8,368 nt of DNA from Acidimicrobiia bacterium (lineage in GTDB: Bacteria; Actinomycetota; Acidimicrobiia; Acidimicrobiales; Ilumatobacteraceae), in NCBI GenBank assembly GCA_030425785.1, contig JAUHYJ010000138.1, positions 1 to 8,368 of the forward strand, read 5' to 3'. The position numbers and the translations under genes were made by a program. Each line of letters opens with the position of its first letter. Within the stretch, counting starts at the first letter, position 1. The notes under the pieces are model-generated. The model did not search any database. It was not told the origin of the DNA and worked only from the letters and a program-made list of their open reading frames with translations. This document shows, one piece after another, positions 1 to 5,788 of this stretch.

Positions 1-195
1 CTCCTGGTCGGCGATCGGCGACATCGAGTTGTTCGTGACGAACAGGACCCGCCGACCGCCCGACCGAATCCGTTCGACCGCCTCGTCCGCACCCGGGATC
101 GCGCGCCGTGCGAGCCAGACGACACCGTCGAGATCGAGCAGCACGTGGCGGATCGAGCCGAGTTCTGGTACGCCGGGTCGGGACAGATCGTTCAC
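1..195 (-). CDS. HAD-IIA family hydrolase, N-terminal part (runs off the left edge)
   Basis: Only the first 65 residues are in the window. They show the start of a HAD-superfamily phosphatase of the NagD/phosphoglycolate phosphatase-like (IIA) group. Motif I is LLDLDGVVW, with the nucleophile Asp21 and acid/base Asp23. It is followed by the typical IPGADEAVERI segment and by motif II, LFVTNNS, with Thr54. In this family the next part is a cap domain inserted after motif II, which lies outside the window, so substrate cannot be judged. The GTG at 195 was chosen because it leaves about 17 residues before the first strand, as in relatives. The frame stays open upstream, so a slightly earlier start is possible. 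There is no Shine-Dalgarno sequence, but a TACAAA hexamer sits 8 nt before the GTG. The gene diverges from the DUF1015 gene across 44 bp. Confidence 0.88.
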   Translation of the reverse strand, partial: MNDLSRPGVPELGSIRHVLLDLDGVVWLARRAIPGADEAVERIRSGGRRVLFVTNNSMSPIADQE

Positions 196-203
196 GCCGA
201 TCG

Positions 204-209
204 TTTGTA
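204..209 (-). promoter_or_regulatory. Candidate -10 element for the HAD-IIA gene
   Basis: On the minus strand this reads TACAAA, 8 nt before the proposed GTG start. The spacing would suit a leaderless transcript. No convincing -35 hexamer was found. The 44-bp gap to the DUF1015 gene must hold both promoters. This is a pattern match only. Confidence 0.25.
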
Positions 210-239
210 GCAGCCGGTCGTGCCTGGCAGCCTGTGCGA

Positions 240-1430
240 GTGCCCCGCTTCGAACCGTTCCCGGCCATCCACTACCCCACCGGCACCGACCTCGGCGAGG
301 TGACCGCACCACCGTACGACGTGCTGTCGGACGACGATCTGGACGAGCTCGCCGCGCGCCATCGGCACAACATCGTGCACGTCGACGTCCCGCGCGAGGC
401 CGACGGTGACGATCGCTACGACCGAGCGGGCGACCAGCTGCGTAGCTGGCTCGCCGACGGCGTGTTGGTACGTGACGACGAACCCGGGTTCGTGATCTAT
501 CGGATGTCGTTCCGTGACGCAGCGGGTCGCGACCGCTCGATCGTCGGCGTGTTGGGCGGCGCAGAGGTCGCCGAGTACGGCGACGGCGGCGTACTGCCCC
601 ACGAGCGCGTGACCCCCAAGGCGTCGACGGACCGGCTCGACCTGACTCGCGCGACTCGCGCCAACATGTCACCGATCTGGGGGCTGTCGCTGAGCCAGGG
701 GCTCACGGATCTGCTGGCCGAACCCGCCGAGCTGATCGGTGAGCTGACCGCCGACGGCGTGACGCACCTGATCGAGCGCACGACCGATCCGGCGCGGGTG
801 GACGCGATCGGTGCGGCCGTCGCAGCCGACGACATCCTGATCGCGGACGGGCACCACCGCTACGGCGTCGCCCAGCAGTACCGCCGCGAGGTGCGCGAGA
901 CGACCGGTGTCACCGACGGCCCCGCCGAGCTGACCTTGATGTTCGTCAGTGAGCTGATCGAGGAGCAGCTGAGCGTCGAGGCGATCCACCGCGTGTACCG
1001 GTCGATCGACCGCGAGGCGTTGCTGGCCGCGTTGTCGGCCGGCTTCGACATGGCTCCGGCCGGCGCGGTCAGCCCGGCGACGCTGGCCGAGATGGACGCC
1101 ACCGGCCGCCTCTGCCTCGTCGCCGCCGACGGCACCGGCACCTGGTTGACGCCGAAGCCCGGCGCGTTCGACGGCGTGCGGACGCTCGACGGCGTCTGGC
1201 TCGAGCACCTGCTCGAGGGCACGTCGGCGAGCGTGAGCTACCAGCACGGCGTCGACGAGGTGCGGCACCTCGTCGCGACCGACGGGACGGTCGCCGGTGC
1301 GGTGCTGATCCGGCCCGTCGGGGTCCCCGAGATCGAGCGGACGGCACGCGAGGGCGTCGTGATGCCACCCAAGTCGACCTTCTTCACGCCCAAGCTGCGG
1401 ACCGGGCTCGTGGTCCGGCCCCTCGAGTGA
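240..1430 (+). CDS. DUF1015 family protein (SerC-associated type, function unknown)
   Basis: This 396-residue protein has the full set of conserved blocks of the DUF1015 family. Near the N terminus is APPYDVLS (about 23-30). Then comes LPHERVTPKAS (about 119-129), leading into a LTRATRANMSPIW stretch. A central ADGHHRYGVA lies at about 202-211 and a C-terminal MPPKSTFFTPK at about 375-385. Length is normal for the family and the gene looks intact. The family's biochemical role is not established; the His/Asp/Arg-rich central motif suggests a catalytic or ligand site, but that is inference. I chose the GTG at 240 because it gives MPRFEPFPAIHY, a natural family N terminus. A second GTG at 234 would add two residues. 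A longer open frame back to 108 overlaps the divergent HAD gene and is rejected. The gene converges on the SSB-like gene with 51 bp between stops; no hairpin with a T run was seen there. Confidence 0.9.
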   Translation: MPRFEPFPAIHYPTGTDLGEVTAPPYDVLSDDDLDELAARHRHNIVHVDVPREADGDDRYDRAGDQLRSWLADGVLVRDDEPGFVIYRMSFRDAAGRDRSIVGVLGGAEVAEYGDGGVLPHERVTPKASTDRLDLTRATRANMSPIWGLSLSQGLTDLLAEPAELIGELTADGVTHLIERTTDPARVDAIGAAVAADDILIADGHHRYGVAQQYRREVRETTGVTDGPAELTLMFVSELIEEQLSVEAIHRVYRSIDREALLAALSAGFDMAPAGAVSPATLAEMDATGRLCLVAADGTGTWLTPKPGAFDGVRTLDGVWLEHLLEGTSASVSYQHGVDEVRHLVATDGTVAGAVLIRPVGVPEIERTAREGVVMPPKSTFFTPKLRTGLVVRPLE

Positions 1431-1481
1431 GACGGCCGGCTGGGACGGTCGACTGAGACGATCGTCGAGGACGGTCGAGGA

Positions 1482-1817
1482 TCAGGCCGCCAGTCGGTCG
1501 ACGACCGCCGAGATCACCCGATCAACATCGCGTCGCCGGCCGGCGCGTACCACTCGATCGGCGACGAGCTCGGTGCGGCTCTGGGTGACGCCGCCCGCCC
1601 GGAAGAAACGCCGGGCGACGTGACCGGTGACGACGACAGCCGCGCCTGCCGCCACGGTCACCCGACGATCGTGGACCACGACGGGCACCGAGACGCGGGT
1701 ACCGTCGACCTCGGTCGTGACCTCGAGGTTGGTGACGACGCCGCCACTCCGGAGCTGCCGCTCGCGCGGCTCACTCGAGATCGTGCCGACGACGACGGCC
1801 ACATTGCATGACTCCAT
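1482..1817 (-). CDS. ssb: Short single-stranded DNA-binding protein (SSB family paralog)
   Basis: This 111-residue protein matches the SSB OB-fold. It has an opening strand NVAVVVGTISSEPRER (5-20), then SGGVVTNLEVTTEVDG (24-39), a VPVVV strand (44-48), VVVTGHVARRFFRAGG (61-76) and TQSRTELVADRVV (78-90). The family binds ssDNA during replication, repair and recombination. This copy is unusual. It has no Trp or Tyr, leaving Phe71 and Phe72 as its only aromatics, whereas classical SSBs use Trp and Phe residues to stack on DNA. It also ends in VVDRLAA, without the acidic DDIPF-like tip that recruits partner proteins. It is therefore probably an accessory paralog, not the main replicative SSB. The ATG at 1817 has a strong AGGAGG 6 nt upstream. 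The gene lies 126 bp downstream of fba on the same strand and may be partly co-transcribed with it. Confidence 0.82.
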   Translation of the reverse strand: MESCNVAVVVGTISSEPRERQLRSGGVVTNLEVTTEVDGTRVSVPVVVHDRRVTVAAGAAVVVTGHVARRFFRAGGVTQSRTELVADRVVRAGRRRDVDRVISAVVDRLAA

Positions 1818-1823
1818 GACGAG

Positions 1824-1829
1824 CCTCCT
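1824..1829 (-). promoter_or_regulatory. Ribosome binding site of the SSB-like gene
   Basis: AGGAGG on the minus strand, 6 nt before the ATG at 1817. This is a full Shine-Dalgarno match and fixes the start. It is stronger than most other starts in the window. Confidence 0.8.
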
Positions 1830-1865
1830 GACAGGTGTTCCCAGGAGGGGAAGCCGGCGTCGTCG

Positions 1866-1871
1866 ACCCTA
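1866..1871 (-). promoter_or_regulatory. Candidate -10 element for the SSB-like gene
   Basis: On the minus strand this reads TAGGGT (context CGCTAGGGTCG) about 48 nt before the ssb start, which would give a leader of roughly 40 nt carrying the AGGAGG site. The same CTAGGGT core precedes the nfeD-like gene. No -35 match stands at the right spacing, so read-through from fba is an equally good source of transcript. Confidence 0.27.
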
Positions 1872-1943
1872 GCGATGGGGTGTCGCAGTGCGCCGCCGCG
1901 CGCGTCCAACGGGATGGCGTCGTGCAGCGGCCCGGTCGGTCGA

Positions 1944-3023
1944 TCAGGCGAGCGTGCCGACGTTGTTCAGTTCGGCGAAGGCCTGCTTCAGCCGCTCGAC
2001 GAACGACTCCTCGCCGGCACGGAGCCAGGCCCGCGGGTCGTACTTCTTCTTGTTCGGCTTGTCCTCGCCCTCGGGGTTGCCGATCTGTCCCTGCAGGTAG
2101 TCGTGGTTCGCCGCCTCGTAGCCGCGCACACCGTCCCAGAACGCCCATTGGAGATCGGTGTCGATGTTCATCTTGATCACGCCGTAGCTGATCGCCTCGG
2201 CGATCTCGGAGGGCGACGAACCGGAACCGCCGTGGAACACGAAGTCGACCGGCTTCGGGCCGGTACCGAACTGCTGCTCGATGTACTGCTGGCTGTCGCG
2301 CAGGATCGTCGGCTTGAGCTTGACGTTGCCGGGCTTGTACACGCCGTGGACGTTGCCGAACGCGGCGGCGACCGTGAACTTGTCGCTCACCTTCATGAGC
2401 TCCTCGTAGACGTATGCGACCTCTTCGGGCTTCGTGTAGAGGTCGCTCTCGTCGGCGTCGGAGTTGTCGACGCCGTCCTCTTCGCCGCCGGTGATGCCGA
2501 GTTCCATCTCGAGCGTCATGTCGATCGCCGACATCCGCTCGAGGTAGCGCTTGCAGATCTCGACGTTCTCCTCGAGCGGCTCTTCGGACAGGTCGAGCAT
2601 GTGCGACGAGAACAGCGGCTTGCCGGTCGCCCGGTAGTGCTCCTCGCCGGCGTCGAGCAGACCGTCGACCCACGGCAGCAGCTTCTTCGCGCAGTGGTCG
2701 GTGTGGAGGATCACGCGGGCGCCGTAGTGCTCGGCCAGGCGGTTGACGTGGTCCGCTCCGGCGAGCGAGCCGAGCACCGACTGGCGGTGCGACTCGACGG
2801 GCAGGCCCTTGCCGGCGACGAAGGCACCGCCGGAGTTCGAGAACTGGATGATGACCGGCGAGTTGAGCTCGGCGGCCGCCTGCATGACGCCGTTCATCGA
2901 GTTCGAGCCGATGCAGTTCGCCGCCGGCAGGGCGAAGCCCTTCGCCTTCGCGAGCGCGAAGACCTCCTGCACCTCCGATCCGGTGATGACGCCGGGTGCG
3001 AAGTCGTTGCGGGGTTCGGTCAT
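1944..3023 (-). CDS. fba: Fructose-bisphosphate aldolase, class II (class IIA, FbaA type)
   Basis: This enzyme reversibly cleaves fructose 1,6-bisphosphate to dihydroxyacetone phosphate and glyceraldehyde 3-phosphate in the cytoplasm, in glycolysis and gluconeogenesis. The 359 residues match the length of E. coli FbaA. From memory of that enzyme the key residues fall at the same positions: catalytic Asp109 and zinc ligand His110 in HTDHCAKKLLPW, Glu174 in TLEMEL, His226 in FGNVHGVYKPGN and His264 in FVFHGGSGSS. The NIDTD substrate-binding segment is at 286-290. Blocks such as KPLFSSHMLDLSEE, GGEEDGVDNS and QGQIGNPEGEDKPNKK resemble the enterobacterial enzyme more than the mycobacterial one. 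The ATG at 3023 has AAAGAGG 5 nt upstream. The gene diverges from the deoxycytidylate deaminase gene and is followed by the SSB-like gene. All catalytic residues are present. Confidence 0.97.
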   Translation of the reverse strand: MTEPRNDFAPGVITGSEVQEVFALAKAKGFALPAANCIGSNSMNGVMQAAAELNSPVIIQFSNSGGAFVAGKGLPVESHRQSVLGSLAGADHVNRLAEHYGARVILHTDHCAKKLLPWVDGLLDAGEEHYRATGKPLFSSHMLDLSEEPLEENVEICKRYLERMSAIDMTLEMELGITGGEEDGVDNSDADESDLYTKPEEVAYVYEELMKVSDKFTVAAAFGNVHGVYKPGNVKLKPTILRDSQQYIEQQFGTGPKPVDFVFHGGSGSSPSEIAEAISYGVIKMNIDTDLQWAFWDGVRGYEAANHDYLQGQIGNPEGEDKPNKKKYDPRAWLRAGEESFVERLKQAFAELNNVGTLA

Positions 3024-3028
3024 GGTCG

Positions 3029-3035
3029 CCTCTTT
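3029..3035 (-). promoter_or_regulatory. Ribosome binding site of fba
   Basis: AAAGAGG on the minus strand, 5 nt before the ATG at 3023. It supports this start over any extension upstream. Confidence 0.7.
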
Positions 3036-3071
3036 CGTCAGGGTCGTCGGGAGGGTCGCGATCTGGGGCCG

Positions 3072-3093
3072 ATCGTAGCCGCGTCGCTACGGT
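3072..3093. promoter_or_regulatory. Back-to-back candidate -10 elements for fba (-) and the deaminase gene (+)
   Basis: The 78-bp divergent gap contains TACGAT on the minus strand (3072-3077) and TACGGT on the plus strand (3088-3093). Both fit the TAnnnT form of actinobacterial -10 elements. The first would give fba a leader of about 40 nt with its Shine-Dalgarno. The second lies 8 nt before the deaminase ATG, suggesting a leaderless message. They overlap a perfect inverted repeat, CGTAGC-6 nt-GCTACG (3074-3091). No clear -35 boxes were found. The promoters are predicted; the repeat is seen directly. Confidence 0.4.
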
Positions 3094-3101
3094 GACTCCC
3101 G

Positions 3102-3593
3102 ATGAGCGGGACTCCACTTCCGGACCGGGACGAGTACTACATGGCACTCGCCTTCACGGCCGCCCGGCGGGCCAACTGCCGCGGCCGCAAGGTCGGCGCC
3201 GTCCTGGTCAAGGAGGACCGCGTCATCGCGACGGGCTACAACGGCACGCCCGAGGGAGTGACGAACTGCCTCGACGGCGGCTGCCTCCGGTGCGCCGACC
3301 GCGACGAGTTCGAGGCCGGCACCCACTACGACCTGTGCATCTGCGTGCATGCCGAGGCCAACGCACTCCTCACCGCCGGGCGCTACGGCGCGTCGACCGA
3401 CGGCACCACCGTGTACACCACCGACCAACCGTGCTTCGCCTGTTCGAAGCAGCTGATCCAGGCCGGTGTCGCCAAGGTGTACTACGCCCGCACCTGGTCA
3501 CCCGACCCGAGGGTCGTCGACGACTACCGCACCCTGCAGTCGCGGTTCGCGGCCGAGCACGTCCCGACCGAGTACGAGATCACCGAACTCTGA
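3102..3593 (+). CDS. Deoxycytidylate (dCMP) deaminase, zinc-dependent (ComEB-like)
   Basis: This 163-residue cytidine deaminase-fold protein most likely converts dCMP to dUMP, the precursor for thymidylate. The zinc site is clear: His83 and catalytic Glu85 in CVHAEANALL, and Cys111 and Cys114 in PCFACSKQLIQAG. Family features include an N-terminal helix ending in CRGRKVGAVLV (about 26-36), then GYNGTP (45-50). A Cys-rich insert follows, NCLDGGCLRCAD (55-66), plus Cys79 and Cys81, which could hold a second, structural zinc as in some dCMP deaminases. The ATG at 3102 has no Shine-Dalgarno, and a -10-like TACGGT lies 8 nt before it. The stop is 3 nt from the stop of the convergent DUF2510 gene. 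A related deaminase with another substrate cannot be excluded, but length and motifs favour dCMP. Confidence 0.92.
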   Translation: MSGTPLPDRDEYYMALAFTAARRANCRGRKVGAVLVKEDRVIATGYNGTPEGVTNCLDGGCLRCADRDEFEAGTHYDLCICVHAEANALLTAGRYGASTDGTTVYTTDQPCFACSKQLIQAGVAKVYYARTWSPDPRVVDDYRTLQSRFAAEHVPTEYEITEL

Positions 3594-3596
3594 CCG

Positions 3597-4142
3597 CTAC
3601 GCGACGAGTCGCAGCACGCCGGTGAGGGCGGCCCCCGACTCGTCGTCGGTGAGGTTGTCGATGCGATCGCCGATCCAGTCGAAGAGGCTCGCCTGGGCGA
3701 AGATCTGGAACGCGACGTAGGCGACGAAGATGACGATCGCGATCACCGAGATCATGCGGATGACGCGCATGAACCTGCTCGTGTACGTGTCGATCAGCGG
3801 GCCGATGCTGTCGGCCGCGGACCGGGCCTCGCGACCGAAGGTGCTCGCCGCCCGCTCGACCTCCTGACGGGCGGCCTGGCGAACCTGGTTGATGATCTCC
3901 TGGGAATCGTTGCGCGACATCCCGGTCAGCTGAGCCCGCTCCGACGGCGGGGTCGACGAGTGACCGCGGAGTCCGACGTCGTCGCCGTGCTCGGCGTCGT
4001 ACGCAGCCCTGATCTCGACCACGCCGGCGGTCGGAGGTGCCCGCCAACGATCGGCCCAGTCGGTGCCCTCCCACCAGCGCAAGCGGAGCCCACCTTCGGG
4101 GTCCGGGTACCACCCCGGCGGCGGTGCGTCCTCGACTCGCAT
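3597..4142 (-). CDS. DUF2510 domain membrane protein, third gene of the stomatin operon
   Basis: This 181-residue protein has three parts. Residues 8-34 form a DUF2510 domain (PPGWYPDPEGG, then LRWWEGTDWADRW), a short Trp-rich module common in actinobacterial membrane proteins. Residues about 78-115 look like an amphipathic, charged helix (NQVRQAARQEVERAAS and following). Residues 128-149 are a single strongly hydrophobic transmembrane segment (IRMISVIAIVIFVAYVAFQIF), followed by a short tail with FDWIGDRIDNL. The function of DUF2510 is not established. The start lies 6 nt after the stop of the stomatin gene with no good Shine-Dalgarno, so translation is probably coupled. This placement suggests a job with the stomatin/NfeD pair, which is inference. 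Its stop codon faces that of the deaminase at 3 nt distance. Confidence 0.8.
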   Translation of the reverse strand: MRVEDAPPPGWYPDPEGGLRLRWWEGTDWADRWRAPPTAGVVEIRAAYDAEHGDDVGLRGHSSTPPSERAQLTGMSRNDSQEIINQVRQAARQEVERAASTFGREARSAADSIGPLIDTYTSRFMRVIRMISVIAIVIFVAYVAFQIFAQASLFDWIGDRIDNLTDDESGAALTGVLRLVA

Positions 4143-4148
4143 GGCCGG

Positions 4149-5162
4149 TCAGTCGCCGAGGTCGACGCGCTGGGCGACGTCGGGGATCGGGAGGCCGTCC
4201 TTCGGACGGACCTCGTCGGCGCCGTCGTCGGGACGAACCGCTTCGGTGATCGCGGCGACCGTCCCGAGCAGGGCGGAGAACTCGGCCGGGATGACGAGCT
4301 TGGTCGCCCGCCCGTCGCCGATCTTCTCGAGTGCCTGCAGGTATTCGACCGTGAGCACCTTCTGGTCGGCACCGGCGTCCTTGATGCCCGTGAGGCGGGC
4401 CTTCGCGGCGTCGCCCTCGCCCTCACCGACCATCTGCAGCCGCAGCTTCTCGGCCTTGGCCCGCAACTCGGTCGCCTCGGCATCGCCCTGGGCGTCGAGC
4501 ACCGCGGCGCGCTTGCGACCCTCGGCCGCGAGCACGGCCGCCTGCTGCTCGCCGTCGGCACGGGCGATCGCGGCCTCCTGGTAGCCCTTGGCTTCGGTGA
4601 CCGTGGCACGACGATCGCGCTCGGCGCGCATCTGGGCGTGCATCGCGGACACGATGTCCGGCGGTGGGTCGATGCGCTGGATCTCGACACGCACCACCCT
4701 GACGCCCCACTTGTCGGTGGCGTCGTCGAGCACCTCGCGCAGCTGGGTGTTGATCGTGTCGCGCGACGTGAGCGCACGGTCGAGCTCCATGTCGCCGATC
4801 AGGTTTCGGAGGTTCGTCTGGGCGAGCTTCGTGATCGCCGTGAAGAAGTCGGCGACGTTGTAGACGAGTCGCTGCGGATCGGTCGCCTCGTAGTAGACGA
4901 CCGCGTCGACCGAGACGACGACGTTGTCCTCGGTGATGACCTCCTGGGGCGGCACGTCGACGACCTGTTCGCGCATGTCGATCAGCTGCATCGTCTCGAT
5001 GAACGGGACGATCAGCTGGAGGCCCGGGTTGCGGGTGTCTTTGTACTTGCCGAGCCGTTCGACGAGACCTCGCTGGTAGGGGCGGACGATCTTGATCGCC
5101 GACGCAACCGCAGCGAGCATCACGATCGCGATCGCGATGATGAGGATGACGACAATCGTCAT
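4149..5162 (-). CDS. SPFH/band 7 (stomatin/prohibitin-like) membrane protein
   Basis: This 337-residue protein has an N-terminal membrane anchor (2-22). It continues with the stomatin signature IVRPYQRGLVERLGKY (25-40), GLQLIVPFIE (47-56), REQVVDVPPQEVITEDN (64-80), VDAVVYYEATDP (85-96) and LRNLIGDMELDRALTSRD (118-135). A long Ala/Glu/Lys/Arg-rich coiled-coil region (about 180-260) follows, then a C-terminal oligomerisation region with EYLQALEKIGDG and PAEFSALLGT. SPFH proteins form large membrane rings or scaffolds that organise membrane microdomains and proteases. It resembles the mycobacterial Rv1488-type protein, which is also next to an NfeD gene. The ATG at 5162 overlaps the NfeD stop (ATGA) and has GGGAGGT 8 nt upstream. 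A longer reading of this frame runs through nfeD and is rejected. Confidence 0.94.
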   Translation of the reverse strand: MTIVVILIIAIAIVMLAAVASAIKIVRPYQRGLVERLGKYKDTRNPGLQLIVPFIETMQLIDMREQVVDVPPQEVITEDNVVVSVDAVVYYEATDPQRLVYNVADFFTAITKLAQTNLRNLIGDMELDRALTSRDTINTQLREVLDDATDKWGVRVVRVEIQRIDPPPDIVSAMHAQMRAERDRRATVTEAKGYQEAAIARADGEQQAAVLAAEGRKRAAVLDAQGDAEATELRAKAEKLRLQMVGEGEGDAAKARLTGIKDAGADQKVLTVEYLQALEKIGDGRATKLVIPAEFSALLGTVAAITEAVRPDDGADEVRPKDGLPIPDVAQRVDLGD

Positions 5163-5662
5163 GATGGGTGACCTCCCGGGGTCGATGGAACGGGTTCGAC
5201 GATGACGCGCGTGCCCTTCATCGCCGTGATGCGGACTTTTTCGCCGGTGTCGTACGAGCGGGTCGGGTCGACGACGCCCCAGACCTCTCCCTCGACCGTG
5301 ACACGGCCGCGTCGGGACGTGTCCTCGGGATCGATCGGCGAGGTGACGATGGCGACGAGCCCGACCAACCGGTCGGCGCCGACGCCGGGGTCCATGGTGT
5401 TCTCGCGCATGAACCGCTGCGCCCAGCGGTACAGGAGGGCGAACACGACGGCGCCGCCGAAGACGAAGACCGACCACTGGATCTCGATCGACACGTCGTA
5501 GAAGGCGAGGATCGCGGCGAGGAACGCCGAGATCGCCCACGGCAGGATGATGAACGAGCCACCGACGACGACGAGCTCGATCAGGGCGAACAGCACGGCC
5601 GTGCTCAGCCAGATCCACGGCCAGACGTCGAGATCGATCCCGAGATCGAGCACCGCAAGCAT
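5159..5662 (-). CDS. NfeD-like membrane protein (short form)
   Basis: This 167-residue protein is of the short NfeD type, lacking the ClpP-class serine protease domain of long NfeD proteins. Three hydrophobic segments lie at about 16-37, 39-55 and 61-79. They are followed by a soluble C-terminal OB-fold-like domain (about 98-157) with the family pattern LVGLVAIVTSPI, GRVTVEGEVWGVV and GEKVRITAMKGTRVIVEPV. NfeD proteins are genetic partners of stomatin/SPFH proteins, and the OB domain is thought to bind or modify SPFH assemblies. Its 4-nt overlap with the stomatin gene fits this. The ATG at 5662 has only a poor Shine-Dalgarno (AGGGTGA, which also contains the -10-like hexamer). TAGGGT ends 6 nt before the ATG, so the operon may start as a leaderless transcript. 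Confidence 0.9.
   Translation of the reverse strand: MLAVLDLGIDLDVWPWIWLSTAVLFALIELVVVGGSFIILPWAISAFLAAILAFYDVSIEIQWSVFVFGGAVVFALLYRWAQRFMRENTMDPGVGADRLVGLVAIVTSPIDPEDTSRRGRVTVEGEVWGVVDPTRSYDTGEKVRITAMKGTRVIVEPVPSTPGGHPS
5171..5177 (-). promoter_or_regulatory. Ribosome binding site of the stomatin gene inside nfeD
   Basis: GGGAGGT on the minus strand, 8 nt before the ATG at 5162 and within the last codons of the nfeD-like gene. Together with the ATGA overlap it indicates coupled translation and fixes the start. Confidence 0.75.
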
Positions 5663-5668
5663 GTGCTC

Positions 5669-5674
5669 ACCCTA
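5669..5674 (-). promoter_or_regulatory. Candidate -10 element of the nfeD-stomatin-DUF2510 operon
   Basis: On the minus strand this reads TAGGGT, separated from the nfeD ATG by GAGCAC (6 nt), the geometry expected for leaderless transcription. TTGTCA (5697-5702, minus strand) resembles a -35 box, but its 22-nt spacing is too long for a standard sigma-70 promoter. The motif is seen; its function is inferred. Confidence 0.38.
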
Positions 5675-5738
5675 GGAGGGGTTCGTGACGGAGTGGTGAC
5701 AAATCCGTGAAGCCGAACCCGGCATGGTCCGGACAAGG

Positions 5739-5748
5739 TCGGTACCGA
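5739..5748. repeat. Perfect 10-bp palindrome in the nfeD / membrane-protein divergent gap
   Basis: TCGGTACCGA is self-complementary and lies near the middle of the 126-bp gap between two divergent genes. It could be half of an operator or chance; short palindromes are common in sequence of this composition. No repeat of it was noticed elsewhere in the gap. Confidence 0.3.
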
Positions 5749-5788
5749 GATCACCGTCCGACGGATCCCCACATGAGACGATGGACCG

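Noticed and set aside
108..239. Upstream extension of the DUF1015 frame, adding 44 residues
   Set aside because: It overlaps the HAD-IIA gene on the other strand, is Arg-rich without family similarity, and the GTG at 240 gives the natural N terminus.
1456..1465. GACGATCGTC palindrome between DUF1015 and the SSB-like gene as a terminator
   Set aside because: A palindrome with no loop cannot fold as a terminator hairpin, and such strings are frequent in this sequence, which is rich in CGATCG-type words.
1875..3095. Plus-strand open frame of 406 codons antisense to fba
   Set aside because: High G+C sequence opens the antisense frame. The product is a Leu/Val/Arg/Asp mix without recognisable motifs and lies wholly over fba.
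1771..3147. Long minus-strand open frame of 458 codons overlapping fba
   Set aside because: It is a frame-shifted shadow of fba: low-complexity Arg-rich residues with no domain, while the aldolase frame has every catalytic residue.
3960..5171. Plus-strand open frame of 403 codons antisense to the stomatin gene
   Set aside because: It is an antisense shadow of a clearly conserved SPFH gene, with biased composition and no motifs.
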